A stretch of DNA of 64,000 nucleotides. It comes from Mesonia aquimarina (GTDB lineage Bacteria > Bacteroidota > Bacteroidia > Flavobacteriales > Flavobacteriaceae). A model generated the notes under the pieces. That model was not told the origin of the DNA. It made no database searches and worked only from the letters and a program-made list of their open reading frames with translations. A program made the position numbers and the translations under genes. Below are positions 36,986-46,526 of this stretch, in pieces. Each line of letters begins with the position of its first letter. Position 1 is the stretch's first letter. The DNA is taken from positions 372,001 through 436,000 of the forward strand of contig NZ_RCNV01000001.1 in assembly GCF_003667275.1 (NCBI RefSeq), given 5' to 3'.

Positions 36986-37618
36986 ATGGAAAAACTTTTG
37001 GTACATCCCGCATATTTTGGTTCTATTCATCAGTTTTCAGCGATAAGTCAAACGCAAAAATTAATCTTTGAAAACGAAGATAATTACCAAAAACAAACCT
37101 ATAGAACGCGTCAATATATTTATGGTGCAAATGGAAAATTGCTATTAAATATCCCTATAAAACATAACAAGCAAAAAAAAACGCATCAAAAATATAGAGA
37201 CGTTCGCATAGAGAATAGTTTTTTATGGCAATTAAACCATTGGCGTTCTTTAGAAGCTGCTTACCGAACTTCTCCTTTTTTTGAGTTTTATGAAGATGAA
37301 ATAAAACCGCTTTATGAAAAGCGATTTAGTTTTTTATTAGATTTTAACCTGACTTGTTTTGAAACAATTTCAGCTTGTTTGCAGCTTGATAAAGATTTCA
37401 GTAAAACTGAAGAATATCAAACACCGGAAGAAGTTGACCAACAGGTTACAGATTACCGAAATTTAATCGATGCAAAAAAAGAGGTCGAATTTCAACAAGA
37501 AAAATACACACAGGTTTTTGAAGAAAAATTTGGCTTTATAAAAAATCTTTCGGTGCTAGATTTGTTGTTTAATGAAGGGCCAAATTCTCTAAATTATTTA
37601 GAACAGCAATCGCTTTAA
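36986..37618 (+). CDS. WbqC-family protein
   Basis: 210-residue protein of the WbqC family (PF08889). The N-terminus LLVHPAYFGSIHQFSAI and the segments QTYRTRQYI, LLLNIPIKH and WRSLEAAYRTSPFFEFYEDE are the recognisable family signature. Related proteins occur in polysaccharide clusters, yet in flavobacteria it usually follows lepB as here (16 bases). No catalytic residue is established. It converges with the - strand EEP gene, with only 12 bases between the stops and no visible terminator. Confidence 0.88.
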   Translation: MEKLLVHPAYFGSIHQFSAISQTQKLIFENEDNYQKQTYRTRQYIYGANGKLLLNIPIKHNKQKKTHQKYRDVRIENSFLWQLNHWRSLEAAYRTSPFFEFYEDEIKPLYEKRFSFLLDFNLTCFETISACLQLDKDFSKTEEYQTPEEVDQQVTDYRNLIDAKKEVEFQQEKYTQVFEEKFGFIKNLSVLDLLFNEGPNSLNYLEQQSL

Positions 37619-37630
37619 AAACTGAAAAGA

Positions 37631-38692
37631 TTATTTACTTTTTTCTTTCTTAATTTTAGTCTTTTTCTCTTGTTGTTTTTTAAAACTTAAGCGCGTCATA
37701 ATAGGATAATGATCAGAAAGTTGAACATCGTAATTTTTAAATTCGTTCACTTGAAAATCAGGATCAGTTAAAATTACGTCAATTCGAAGCGGAATAAAGT
37801 CAAATACATAGGTTTCTCCAAAACCATTTCCGGCCTCGGTAAAAGTATCTTTAAAACCGGAAGATATTTTTCGGTACACATACGAAAAAGCACTGTTATT
37901 AAAATCGCCACAAATAATCGTTTTGTAAGGTGTTTTTTCTAATGCTTCTAATAGTAATTCAGTTTGGTATTGTTGCTTTCTAAAGGAATTCCCTACCCTA
38001 CTAATGAGCTTATCACTATCTTCTTCTTGCAATTTTTTTACTTCAGGAATTAATTTCAAACTTTCTAAATGAACATTAAAAACGCGAACCGTATCTTGTT
38101 TTATTTTGATATCGACAAAAATGGCATTATTGTAGGTGTCAGGAAAATCTAACGAACCTTTATTAATAATTGGGTAGTTAGAAAAAATAGCTTGACCAAA
38201 AGAGGAGTTTTCCCTCAATTCTATATACTTATTTTTAAAGCCTTCAAAAGCAACATTTTCTTTATCATAATAGTCCTGAATACTTAAAACATCGGGAGAT
38301 TTTTCATGAACAAAAGAAATAATTTGTTCTGTAACAGAATCATTTTTAATCCAATCAAACCGATTAAACTGCCGGACATTATAACTCATCACACTAATTT
38401 CATCATCAGAAGTTTGAACTTTTTCTGAAACTCTATATAGCGATAAAATATGATTGAACCCTAAAACAAGTACCAACAAAGAAAGTATGAATTGCTTTTT
38501 AAATTTTACTGCCCAAAAAATTAGAAAAATAATATTGCTGATGAGTAAAATTGGTATTCCTAAACTTAAAATAGAAAGAAAAGGAAAGGTCCTTGGAGGA
38601 ATATATGGTAAAATATATGCCAAGAGTAAAGCTGTAGCAAATAAGCTGTTTAAGAAGAAAATAAATTTATCGAATATAGATAATTTCTTCAT
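37631..38692 (-). CDS. Membrane-anchored endonuclease/exonuclease/phosphatase-family protein
   Basis: 353-residue protein. Three hydrophobic segments (about residues 12-30, 38-62, 68-87) are followed by an EEP domain with VMSYNVRQFNRFD, LSIQDYYD, NVHLESLKL, GDFNNSAFSYVY and a final SDHYPIM. All catalytic motif positions (Asn, Gln, His, Asp/Asn, Asp/His) appear present, although Glu in motif II is Gln (SIQDY). The substrate may be a phosphodiester or phospholipid; unknown. It is the last gene of the - strand run starting at 43908, 7 bases after the rhomboid gene. Confidence 0.88.
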   Translation of the reverse strand: MKKLSIFDKFIFFLNSLFATALLLAYILPYIPPRTFPFLSILSLGIPILLISNIIFLIFWAVKFKKQFILSLLVLVLGFNHILSLYRVSEKVQTSDDEISVMSYNVRQFNRFDWIKNDSVTEQIISFVHEKSPDVLSIQDYYDKENVAFEGFKNKYIELRENSSFGQAIFSNYPIINKGSLDFPDTYNNAIFVDIKIKQDTVRVFNVHLESLKLIPEVKKLQEEDSDKLISRVGNSFRKQQYQTELLLEALEKTPYKTIICGDFNNSAFSYVYRKISSGFKDTFTEAGNGFGETYVFDFIPLRIDVILTDPDFQVNEFKNYDVQLSDHYPIMTRLSFKKQQEKKTKIKKEKSK

Positions 38693-38699
38693 TATTAAT

Positions 38700-39605
38700 T
38701 TATTCTTTACCGGCGTTAAATAGAAAATCCTTTTCTTCTTTACTCAAACTTTCATATCCGCTTTTGCTTATTTTATCGAGAATAGCATCTACCTTTTTCT
38801 GCTTATCATCTTTATTCATCGAATAATTAGCTGTAGCCCTTTTTTTCGTGGTAGATTTTTTATTTCTATAAACAGTTTTAAATGGTGCTTTTTTTTTCGA
38901 AGAAAATAAATTGACAACGCTATCTGTTATCCTCTCAAACCAAGCACCAATATCATTACCTTTTGATAGCTGAGAAGTGTACATATAACCTAATAAAGCT
39001 CCCCCCAGATGTGCCAAATGTCCACCAGGATTATTCATTGGAATTTGTACAACATCTAAAACCACAAAAAAAGCAGCTATCCACCAAAGTTTTATATTTC
39101 CTAGTAGCATTAACCGCACTTTCATATTAGGTGCTTGTGTGGCAACTCCAACCAGAATAGCCATTACTGCTGCTGAAGCCCCAATAAGATAAGAGCGTCC
39201 TGTACCTTGAAAAACCGGAAATAAATTATAGCTTAACATATATAATAATGCACCGGAAATAGCTCCTAAAAAGTAATAATTCAGTAGGCGTTTTGCAGAG
39301 AAAAAAGTCAAAAAAATACGGCCAGAAAAATACAGAATTATCATATTAGATAAAATATGCCAAATTCCTCCGTGTAAAAAAGCATAGGTTAAAATGCTCC
39401 AAGGTTTGTAAATAAACTCACCTAACTCTTTAGGAAAAACTAACCATTTTAATAAAAATTCGTCAGAAATATTTAATAAAAAAGCTAAGGTTTTAAAAAG
39501 GAATAAAGCGATGAAAGCTACCACGTTTATCGCGATTAACTTTTCAGTTATTCCCGCCATATTGTACTGATATTGTAACTTATCGCGCCAATTCATTAGT
39601 TCCAC
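38700..39605 (-). CDS. Rhomboid-family intramembrane protease 1
   Basis: 301-residue polytopic protein. The catalytic dyad is predicted as Ser144 in IGASAAV (GxSx with Ala rather than Gly after Ser) and His199 in HLAHLGGALLGY. The HGGIWHILSNM segment (about 78-88) contains the conserved His and Asn. A long basic cytosolic C-terminal tail (about 215-301) is rich in Lys. It overlaps the upstream rhomboid gene by 10 bases. Substrates are unknown. Confidence 0.9.
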   Translation of the reverse strand: MELMNWRDKLQYQYNMAGITEKLIAINVVAFIALFLFKTLAFLLNISDEFLLKWLVFPKELGEFIYKPWSILTYAFLHGGIWHILSNMIILYFSGRIFLTFFSAKRLLNYYFLGAISGALLYMLSYNLFPVFQGTGRSYLIGASAAVMAILVGVATQAPNMKVRLMLLGNIKLWWIAAFFVVLDVVQIPMNNPGGHLAHLGGALLGYMYTSQLSKGNDIGAWFERITDSVVNLFSSKKKAPFKTVYRNKKSTTKKRATANYSMNKDDKQKKVDAILDKISKSGYESLSKEEKDFLFNAGKE

Positions 39606-40363
39606 CTATTATTATTAAACTGATTTTTCTTCCAGAACCACATCGTAATAAAACCAAATAATGCTCCACCAATATGAGCAAAATGTGCTATTCCTGCTCC
39701 CATTAACGAATAACCAGTAATCCCTGAAAATAAGTCTAATAAAATTAATCCCGGAATAAAATATTTTGCTTTAATAGGAACGGGTATAAACATTAAAAAT
39801 AATTTCATATTAGGGAACAACATTCCAAACGCTACTAATATACCATAAATTGCACCTGAAGCTCCAACTGCAGAAGACGAATAGGCACTAATCATAGCTT
39901 TTACATTAGAACCCTCAACCGCATCAGGAATATTTACATTATAACTACCCGAACTCATTAAACTTCTAAATGCCTCATCCAGTAAATTTTGAATTTGCTC
40001 ACCATTCATTCCGGCATCCAACAACATATTATAACCCGACTGAAAATTGAAATAATTCACTAAGGTATGCAGCAAAACCGCACCAAAACCAGCCGAAAAA
40101 TACAAGAAAATAAACTTGTTTTTTCCTAAAGTTTGCTCGAGCATGCTACCAAACATAAACAAGGCAAACATATTAAACAGAATATGACTAAAGCTACCGT
40201 GCATAAACATATGCGTCAAAATTTGCCATATTCTAAAATTTTCGTTTTCAGGAAACCACATCGCAAATAATTGATAAGCATAATCACCCAAAAATTGGCT
40301 CCCAATAAAAACAATTATATTTATGATGAGTAATACCTTAACGGTCTCTGTTATTCTAGCCAT
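39596..40363 (-). CDS. Rhomboid-family intramembrane protease 2
   Basis: 255-residue polytopic protein. Ser169 lies in VGASGAIYGI and His230 in HFAHIGGALFGF, the standard rhomboid dyad, and HGSFSHILFNMFAL supplies the oxyanion His/Asn. There is an extra hydrophilic insertion (about 105-160) between helices, longer than in rhomboid 1. It starts directly after the mutL stop with no gap. The tandem of two rhomboids after mutL is a frequent flavobacterial arrangement. Confidence 0.93.
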   Translation of the reverse strand: MARITETVKVLLIINIIVFIGSQFLGDYAYQLFAMWFPENENFRIWQILTHMFMHGSFSHILFNMFALFMFGSMLEQTLGKNKFIFLYFSAGFGAVLLHTLVNYFNFQSGYNMLLDAGMNGEQIQNLLDEAFRSLMSSGSYNVNIPDAVEGSNVKAMISAYSSSAVGASGAIYGILVAFGMLFPNMKLFLMFIPVPIKAKYFIPGLILLDLFSGITGYSLMGAGIAHFAHIGGALFGFITMWFWKKNQFNNNRWN

Positions 40364-42220
40364 TTATATGAATTTTTTTTCTAAATCTTCAGCCGTTAAA
40401 CGGACAAATATTTTTTTATTAGCTGGTGTTAAATTTGGTTCTTTACAAGCAAACAAACCATTTACAATGGCTAGTTGTTCTTGTGTATTCAATACATTTC
40501 CGGTTTTTATAGCCATACTTTTAGAAAGTGATTTTGCTAACAAATCGGTTTGTTGAAAACCACTGTCAGGCACATCATGTTCAAAATCTGAAAGCAATTG
40601 TTCCAACAAAATAGAAACTTCACTTTCTGCTATTAAATTAGGAATACCGGTAATTTCAACATCATCTTCTTCCAATTTTGAAAACACAAAACCAGTTTGC
40701 TCTAATGAACTTTTTAATTCGTGTAACATCGCAATTTCGTGCGCATTAAACTGTAATTGTAAGGGAAATAATAGTTGTTGACTCACTGCCGCTTTCACGG
40801 TAATATTCTTCAATAATTCCTCGTATAAAATTCTGGAATGTGCACGATGTTGATCAATAACAATCATCCCGGTTTTTAAAGAACTAATTATATATTTTTT
40901 TTGAACTTGAAATGTTCTGTTAGGTGTTTCTTCCGGATCTTCATCAAATAAACGACCGCTAACTTCCTCGCTTTCAAATTCTATATTAGTAAAATTTTCT
41001 GAGTCCTCATTATTCAAGCCCGTATATAAGGCCTCCCAATTTTCTTTTGATGCTTTTTGTTTTGGAAAACTACTGCGCATTGGTTGATTCTTTACCGATA
41101 TATTTGATGAATTTTCAAACGGATTAAAATCACGATCAACTTCTATCGTAGGATTAGAAATTGCTTTTTCTTTGTAATTATAAGGTGTATCTAAATTGGC
41201 ATCACGATCAAAATCTAAAATTGGTGCTACATTAAATTGCCCTAAACTGTGCTTAATGGCGCTTCTTAAAATTGCATACAAGGCATGCTCATCATCAAAC
41301 TTAATTTCAGTTTTTGTTGGGTGAATATTTATATCAATACTTTTAGGATCTACCGTTAAATATAAAAAATAAGCCGGATGTTTTTTGTCTTTCAACAAAC
41401 CTTCGAAGGCAGCATTTACAGCGTGATTTAAATACGGACTCTTGATATAGCGATTATTTACAAAGAAAAATTGCTCGCCGCGAGTTCGTTTAGAAAACTC
41501 CGGTTTCCCTACAAATCCTTCAATTTTAATAATATCGGTTTCTTCTTCTACCGGAACTAATTTTTCATTGGTTTTAGCACCAAAAATATTTACAATTCGC
41601 TGCCGTTGATTAGTTTCAGGTAACTGAAAAAGTTCATTGCCGTTATGATGGAGTGAAAAAGAAATCTGTGGATGCGCCATCGCAACACGCTGAAATTCGT
41701 CTATAATATGACGCGTTTCTACTGCATTAGATTTTAAGAAATTTCTTCTTGCGGGAATATTATAAAATAAATTTTTTACGCTAACTACCGTGCCGGTTGG
41801 AGTCACGCAAGGTTCTTGACTTTTTACTTTGCTTCCTTTAATTTTAAGTTGCGTACCAATATCACTTTCAGCTTGTTTAGTTTTTAACTCCACATGTGCA
41901 ATAGCAGCAATAGAGGCCAAAGCTTCGCCACGAAAACCTTTTGTTTTTAGATCAAACAAATCTTCAGCTAATTTAATTTTAGAAGTAGCGTGCCGTTCAA
42001 AACTTAAACGTGCATCGGTTTCGCTCATGCCTTTACCGTTATCAGCAACTTGAATTAAAGTTTTGCCGGCATCTTTTATTAATAAGTCTATGCGTGTACT
42101 GCTAGCATCAACTGCATTTTCTATAAGTTCTTTTACTACAGAAGCCGGACGCTGAACCACTTCTCCTGCTGCAATCTGATTGGCTACATGATCGGGAAGT
42201 ACCTGAATAATATCTGTCAT
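40364..42220 (-). CDS. mutL: DNA mismatch repair protein MutL
   Basis: 618-residue mismatch-repair ATPase. The N-terminal GHKL domain has ELIENAVDA, VADNGKGM and KGFRGEALASIA. The C-terminal domain carries DQHRAHSRILYE at residues 456-467, where the endonuclease motif DQHAxxExxxxE has Ser462 in place of Glu, and the region usually holding CPHGRP reads ACKEPNL. Nicking activity may therefore be weak or absent, as judged from motif alone. It overlaps the small upstream gene by 1 base (TAATG). Confidence 0.94.
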   Translation of the reverse strand: MTDIIQVLPDHVANQIAAGEVVQRPASVVKELIENAVDASSTRIDLLIKDAGKTLIQVADNGKGMSETDARLSFERHATSKIKLAEDLFDLKTKGFRGEALASIAAIAHVELKTKQAESDIGTQLKIKGSKVKSQEPCVTPTGTVVSVKNLFYNIPARRNFLKSNAVETRHIIDEFQRVAMAHPQISFSLHHNGNELFQLPETNQRQRIVNIFGAKTNEKLVPVEEETDIIKIEGFVGKPEFSKRTRGEQFFFVNNRYIKSPYLNHAVNAAFEGLLKDKKHPAYFLYLTVDPKSIDINIHPTKTEIKFDDEHALYAILRSAIKHSLGQFNVAPILDFDRDANLDTPYNYKEKAISNPTIEVDRDFNPFENSSNISVKNQPMRSSFPKQKASKENWEALYTGLNNEDSENFTNIEFESEEVSGRLFDEDPEETPNRTFQVQKKYIISSLKTGMIVIDQHRAHSRILYEELLKNITVKAAVSQQLLFPLQLQFNAHEIAMLHELKSSLEQTGFVFSKLEEDDVEITGIPNLIAESEVSILLEQLLSDFEHDVPDSGFQQTDLLAKSLSKSMAIKTGNVLNTQEQLAIVNGLFACKEPNLTPANKKIFVRLTAEDLEKKFI

Positions 42221-42507
42221 TAGTTTGAATAGAATATTGACAAGTCAAAATCAATGATGAATAAGAATATCGCCAATAAAATTGTTATAATAATGGCAAT
42301 GCGAATATTTGTTTGCCGATCTGCTTTATCTTTTACATCGGCCCAAGCTAATTTAAATTTATTTATTAAACCATGGTTTTCGCCCGTTGTTGTTCTAAAT
42401 TCATCAAATTTAGTTTTAATTTCAAAAGGGTTTCCTTTGCCTTTATCGTCATAATAACGTGGCGAATAGCTAAACTTCTTATTCTTTTTTGATTTTAAAA
42501 GTCCCAT
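42220..42507 (-). CDS. Small C-terminal-anchored membrane protein next to ribH
   Basis: 95-residue protein from the ATG at 42507 (start MGLLKSKKNKKFSYSPRYYDDK). An upstream Met at 42525 is possible but unlikely. It has a basic, aromatic N-terminus and one membrane helix near the C-terminus (about residues 70-88). Proteins of this kind are sometimes labelled riboflavin synthase subunit because they neighbour ribH, yet no riboflavin-related motif is visible. Function unknown. Confidence 0.78.
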   Translation of the reverse strand: MGLLKSKKNKKFSYSPRYYDDKGKGNPFEIKTKFDEFRTTTGENHGLINKFKLAWADVKDKADRQTNIRIAIIITILLAIFLFIIDFDLSIFYSN

Positions 42508-42624
42508 AATTATAAGTGATTTCAAAGTTACTTAAAATCAAATACAATGCCGAGTTGCTTTTGTGAAAATTTGTTAAGAATGAAGCTTAAAAAGTAAAGT
42601 TATTGATTTGAATAAATTGAAGAA

Positions 42625-43131
42625 TTAGCCCTTATAAAAATTAGCGTCTTTTCTTAGCTGCGCCATTTTAATCGCAGCAACGGCAGCTTCAGCACCTTTG
42701 TTACCGTGTTCGCCACCAGAACGATCTATGGATTGTTGCATAGTATCATCAGTTAACACGCAAAATATAACAGGAATATCGTGTTGAATATTTAGGTCTT
42801 TTATACCCTGAGTTACCCCTTCACAAACAAAATCAAAATGTTTGGTTTCGCCTTTGATAACACTCCCTACTACGACAATAGCATCTAGCATTTCAAAAGT
42901 TTCTTGCATTTTTTTACAAGCATAGATCAGCTCAAAACTTCCCGGCACATTCCAACGAACAATGTTTTCCTTAAAAACATTGTTTTCAATCCAAACATCA
43001 AAAGCACCTTGAAAAAGGTTTTCGGTAATGTTATCATTCCATTCAGAAACAATAATCCCAAACCGAAAGTCTTTCGCGTTTGGGATTGTATCTTTATTGT
43101 AAGCTGATAAATTTTTTCCTGCTGTTGCCAT
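42625..43131 (-). CDS. ribH: 6,7-dimethyl-8-ribityllumazine synthase
   Basis: 168-residue enzyme joining the pyrimidine and dihydroxybutanone-phosphate precursors of riboflavin. Characteristic segments are VSEWNDNITENLFQGA, VPGSFELIYACKK, VVVGSVIKGETKHFDFV (His is the catalytic residue of GETxHF), CEGVTQGI and GNKGAEAAVAAIKMA. Length is standard. It begins 6 bases after the TPR gene. Only this riboflavin gene is here. Confidence 0.96.
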   Translation of the reverse strand: MATAGKNLSAYNKDTIPNAKDFRFGIIVSEWNDNITENLFQGAFDVWIENNVFKENIVRWNVPGSFELIYACKKMQETFEMLDAIVVVGSVIKGETKHFDFVCEGVTQGIKDLNIQHDIPVIFCVLTDDTMQQSIDRSGGEHGNKGAEAAVAAIKMAQLRKDANFYKG

Positions 43132-43137
43132 AAAATT

Positions 43138-43908
43138 TTATTGCATTGCTTTTGCTTGACCTAAATATACAGGCACTTGCTCTGCTTCAGGAGCATCAGA
43201 AAATTCTTCTTCAATTCTAGAAAGATGTTTCTCTGCTGCTGCTGCATCACCAACTTTTAAGGCAGTAGTTCCAGCTTTTAATAAAAAGCGTGGTGTGGTG
43301 AATTTGTTTGTTTTCATAGAAGCAGCTTTTTCATAAAATCCTAAAGCTTCTTCAGGTTGGTTTAATTGCATGAACGCATCACCAATTGCACCTTTTGCTA
43401 AAGGAGCTATGATTTGATCATCACTAGAAAACTTCTCTAAATGATCTATAGCTTTTTGATAATCGCCTGTATTTAAAAAAGCAATCCCCGCATAGTAATG
43501 TGCCAAATTAGCAGCATCGGTTCCTGAGTATTCGTTTGTAATATCTACAAAACCAAATTTTCCGGCACCACCATTTAAAGCTAAAGTATAAAGCGAATCT
43601 TGTTGAGCAATATCTGCTTGTAAAGCGCTCTCAAAATAAACTTGTGCTTGCGATAATTCATCTGCAGCTTCAAGTTCTTGCGGTTGCGCAATAAACTTAT
43701 TATAACCAAGGTAGCCTAAAACAGCAATAACGATTACACTAATAACAATAATAATAGGTTGCTGATTTCTTGCAGCCCACTCTTCTGTTTTATTAGCACC
43801 TTCATCTAGGTTATTAAAAACCTCTGCTGTTGTAGATTGTTCTTCAACTTGAACCTCTTCTTCTTTTTTATTTTTAGGTTTGTAACCTCGTTTTCTATAT
43901 GCTGCCAT
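43138..43908 (-). CDS. Membrane-anchored TPR protein
   Basis: 256-residue protein. A Lys-rich cytosolic N-terminus precedes a single membrane helix (about 51-68, PIIIVISVIVIAVLGYLGYN), and the rest forms tetratricopeptide repeats such as AHYYAGIAFLNTGDYQKAIDHLEKF and GDAFMQLNQPEEALGFYEKAA. The layout resembles YfgM-like ancillary proteins of the Sec translocon or BAM region, but that is only structural analogy. It is the first gene of the - strand run to 37631 and has a TAnnTTTG-type box upstream. Confidence 0.85.
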   Translation of the reverse strand: MAAYRKRGYKPKNKKEEEVQVEEQSTTAEVFNNLDEGANKTEEWAARNQQPIIIVISVIVIAVLGYLGYNKFIAQPQELEAADELSQAQVYFESALQADIAQQDSLYTLALNGGAGKFGFVDITNEYSGTDAANLAHYYAGIAFLNTGDYQKAIDHLEKFSSDDQIIAPLAKGAIGDAFMQLNQPEEALGFYEKAASMKTNKFTTPRFLLKAGTTALKVGDAAAAEKHLSRIEEEFSDAPEAEQVPVYLGQAKAMQ

Positions 43909-43928
43909 AAAATTTGCTTATTGAAGGG

Positions 43929-43936
43929 CAAAAATA
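43929..43936 (-). promoter_or_regulatory. Putative -7 box (TATTTTTG) upstream of the TPR gene
   Basis: Exact TAnnTTTG match on the - strand, 20 bases before the ATG at 43908. A clear -33 TTG is missing. It would start the transcript TPR-ribH-mutL-rhomboids. Confidence 0.4.
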
Positions 43937-44056
43937 AAATTTTTATCCATATTTAAAAGAGAAAACATTTGTTATTTTTTAATACTTTGGCAAAAAGTAA
44001 ATTCTGTTCACAAATATTTTACTAAAAAACAAAAAAGTACTGAATATCAGTTTTTT

Positions 44057-45136
44057 ATGATTTTAAAAAAACTCGCCTTACTAAATTATAAAAATTTTGA
44101 ATCGAAATCTTTTCAGTTTAATTCAAAAATCAACTGCCTTGTTGGTTATAATGGAGTTGGCAAAACTAATGTTTTAGATAGTATTTATCATTTAGCATAC
44201 GGCAAAAGTTATTTTAACCCAATTACAAGTCAAAATATTAATCATGAAGCTGATTTTTTTGTAATTGATGGTGCGTTTGAAAAAGAAGATAGAGAAGAAA
44301 AAATTGTGGTTAGTGCCAAACGCGGGCAAAAAAAAGTCATTAAAAGAAATAATAAAGCCTATGAAAAATTTAGAGAACACATTGGCTTAATTCCGGTAGT
44401 TATCATTTCTCCGGCAGATCGCGATTTAATTATTGAAGGAAGTGAAACCCGTCGAAAATTTATGGACGGTATTATTTCTCAGCACCACCCTAACTATTTA
44501 GATATTTTACTGAAATACAATAAAACACTTTCGCAACGAAACTCATTATTAAAATATTTTGCAGCAAACCACACTTTTGATGCAACAACTTTAGCTGTTT
44601 ATGATGAGCAATTAAAACAATTTGGCAAAAAAATTCATGAAGAACGCATTAAATTTTTAGAAGCTTTCACTCCTATTTTTAATAAGCGTTATCAAAGTAT
44701 TAGTAATGCAAAAGAAGATGTGCAATTGCAGTATAAAAGTCAGTTGTTTAAAAGTGAATTGAGCCAACTTTTAACTGAAAATCTACCTAAGGATCGTGCA
44801 TTACAATATACTAGCGTAGGAACCCACAAAGATGATTTAACCTTGAAAATTAAAAATCATTCGGTGAAAAAATTTGGATCGCAAGGTCAACAAAAATCTT
44901 TTTTAATTGCTTTAAAATTAGCACAATACGATTTTATAAAACAGCAAACCAATACAAAACCAATTTTACTGCTGGATGATATTTTTGATAAGCTTGATGA
45001 ACAACGCGTTTCTCATATCATTCAATTGGTAACTGAAGATGATTTAGGGCAATTATTTATAAGTGACACGCACGCAGACAGAACCGAAAAAGTGGTGAAA
45101 TCTAGTGCTCGCGATTACAAAATGATTGAACTTTAA
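44057..45136 (+). CDS. recF: DNA replication/repair protein RecF
   Basis: 359-residue SMC-like ATPase that helps load RecA at gaps. Walker A is GYNGVGKT (residues 30-37), the signature motif is in [19 protein letters not shown], and Walker B is [28 protein letters not shown] at the N-terminus is typical. Length is standard. It is divergent from the TPR gene. Confidence 0.95.
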   Translation: MILKKLALLNYKNFESKSFQFNSKINCLVGYNGVGKTNVLDSIYHLAYGKSYFNPITSQNINHEADFFVIDGAFEKEDREEKIVVSAKRGQKKVIKRNNKAYEKFREHIGLIPVVIISPADRDLIIEGSETRRKFMDGIISQHHPNYLDILLKYNKTLSQRNSLLKYFAANHTFDATTLAVYDEQLKQFGKKIHEERIKFLEAFTPIFNKRYQSISNAKEDVQLQYKSQLFKSELSQLLTENLPKDRALQYTSVGTHKDDLTLKIKNHSVKKFGSQGQQKSFLIALKLAQYDFIKQQTNTKPILLLDDIFDKLDEQRVSHIIQLVTEDDLGQLFISDTHADRTEKVVKSSARDYKMIEL

Positions 45137-45181
45137 ATTAGGTTTTAACTTCAAAAATTAGCCTCTCTTTTTAAAAAATAA

Positions 45182-45189
45182 TAGCTTTG
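45182..45189 (+). promoter_or_regulatory. Putative promoter (TAGCTTTG) of the lipocalin-like gene
   Basis: Exact TAnnTTTG match 5 bases before the ATG at 45195, with TTAG at 45158-45161 as a possible -33 element (20-base spacing). Confidence 0.45.
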
Positions 45190-45194
45190 TTCTT

Positions 45195-45635
45195 ATGAAA
45201 AAAACCATTCAATTTTTTTTATCCATTAGCTTTTTTTGGCTTGCGTTTTCTTGTCAACAAAAACCTGAAAAAGAAGATATTCAACTCCTAAATGGTTATT
45301 GGGAAATTAAGGAAGTAACACAAAAAGACGGTACAAAAAGAGGCTATAAATTTAATGAAACCGTAGATTTTATTTCATTGGACAGTACCGGAAAAGGCTT
45401 CAGAAAAAAAGTAATGCCACAATTAGACGGAACCTACAAAACATTTGCAGATCGTGAACAGCTTGAAGCAAAAATGAAAAACGATAGTCTTTATTTATAT
45501 TACACTACTGATTTGGCTAATTGGAAAGAAGAAGTCATTTTAATAGAGAAAGATAAATTCAGTGTAAAAAATAAACGTGGAATACAATATACTTATCAAC
45601 GATTTAACGGATATTTAGACGATGGCAAGAAGTGA
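45195..45635 (+). CDS. Lipocalin-like lipoprotein
   Basis: 146-residue exported lipoprotein with signal peptide ending AFSC (Cys20). The mature domain begins LLNGYWEIKEVTQKDG and continues through several beta-strands, resembling the lipocalin-like family of Bacteroidetes (GxW start, about 120 residues). No ligand residues can be assigned. It overlaps the DUF721 gene by 14 bases. Confidence 0.75.
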   Translation: MKKTIQFFLSISFFWLAFSCQQKPEKEDIQLLNGYWEIKEVTQKDGTKRGYKFNETVDFISLDSTGKGFRKKVMPQLDGTYKTFADREQLEAKMKNDSLYLYYTTDLANWKEEVILIEKDKFSVKNKRGIQYTYQRFNGYLDDGKK

Positions 45636-45915
45636 TGAACATAAAAGTATTAGTGAAGTTTTAAAGAGTTTTGTTGACGAAAATAAACTTCAAAAAGGAT
45701 TGAATAAAGTTCACGTTCGTGAGGCTTGGGATTCGCAGATGGGACCGGCAATAAAAAATTATACTACCGCTTTAAAATTAGAAGGCACCACACTTTATGT
45801 ACAATTAAGTTCTTCTGTTTTACGAGAGGAGTTGAGTTATGGAAAAGAAAAAATAATTAATATGCTCAACGAGAATTTAGGAAAAGATCTGATAAAAAAA
45901 TTAGTGCTTCGGTAA
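45622..45915 (+). CDS. DUF721 protein
   Basis: 97-residue cytosolic protein of the DUF721 (DciA-like) family. The family core is AWDSQMGPAIKNYTTALKLEGTTLYVQLSSSVLREELSY, followed by INMLNENLGKDLIKKLVLR. Characterised members (DciA) load the replicative helicase in some bacteria. Its place two genes after recF fits a replication/repair neighbourhood. Helicase loading here is inference. It is closed by a strong terminator. Confidence 0.88.
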   Translation: MARSDEHKSISEVLKSFVDENKLQKGLNKVHVREAWDSQMGPAIKNYTTALKLEGTTLYVQLSSSVLREELSYGKEKIINMLNENLGKDLIKKLVLR

Positions 45916-45935
45916 TATTATAAAATTTTAAACAC

Positions 45936-45967
45936 AAAAAAACCTCACAAAATTGTGAGGTTTTTTT
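45936..45967. terminator. Bidirectional terminator between DUF721 and ndk
   Basis: A/T-flanked hairpin with stem AACCTCAC (45941-45948) / GTGAGGTT (45955-45962), extended by A and T runs on both sides to 45936 and 45967. It serves both convergent genes. Confidence 0.9.
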
Positions 45968-45992
45968 ATAACAATTAATCTACAAAATAGAC

Positions 45993-46412
45993 TTAAAACA
46001 TTTCGCGTCCAGCAAAATGAAATGCACCTTCTATAGCTGCATTTTCGTCGCTATCACTTCCGTGAACAGCATTTTCTCCAATAGATTTTGCGTATTTTTT
46101 TCTAATTGTTCCTTCAGCAGCTTCTTCTGGATTAGTAGCACCAATTAAGGTTCTAAAATCTTCAACCGCATTATCTTTTTCAAGAATTGCAGCTACAATT
46201 GGTCCACGAGTCATAAACTCAACCAACTCGCCAAAAAATGGACGCTCACTGTGAATTGCATAAAACTGCTCCGCATCAGCTTTAGTCATTTGCGTAAGCT
46301 TCATTGCTACAATTCTAAAACCAGAAGTTGTAATTTGTTCTAAGATTGCCCCAATGTGCCCATTTTCAACCGCATCAGGTTTAATCATCGTAAATGTTCT
46401 ATTATCTGCCAT
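45993..46412 (-). CDS. ndk: Nucleoside diphosphate kinase
   Basis: 139-residue enzyme transferring the gamma phosphate between NTPs and NDPs. It has [16 protein letters not shown] near the start, [16 protein letters not shown] and the active-site motif NAVHGSDS, with the phosphorylated His at residue 117. Full length for the family. It has its own TAnnTTTG box upstream and a shared terminator downstream. Confidence 0.97.
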   Translation of the reverse strand: MADNRTFTMIKPDAVENGHIGAILEQITTSGFRIVAMKLTQMTKADAEQFYAIHSERPFFGELVEFMTRGPIVAAILEKDNAVEDFRTLIGATNPEEAAEGTIRKKYAKSIGENAVHGSDSDENAAIEGAFHFAGREMF

Positions 46413-46436
46413 TACGTTATTCTTTTAAATTTTGTG

Positions 46437-46444
46437 CAAAAGTA
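46437..46444 (-). promoter_or_regulatory. Putative -7 box (TACTTTTG) of ndk
   Basis: Exact TAnnTTTG match on the - strand, 24 bases before the ndk ATG. No -33 TTG is seen at the usual distance. Confidence 0.45.
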
Positions 46445-46526
46445 ATCATTTATACTGATTTTTCTTATACTTAAAAACTAAATCTAGTTGATTAAAATAA
46501 AATAAGGCAAAAAAAATTATAAATTG

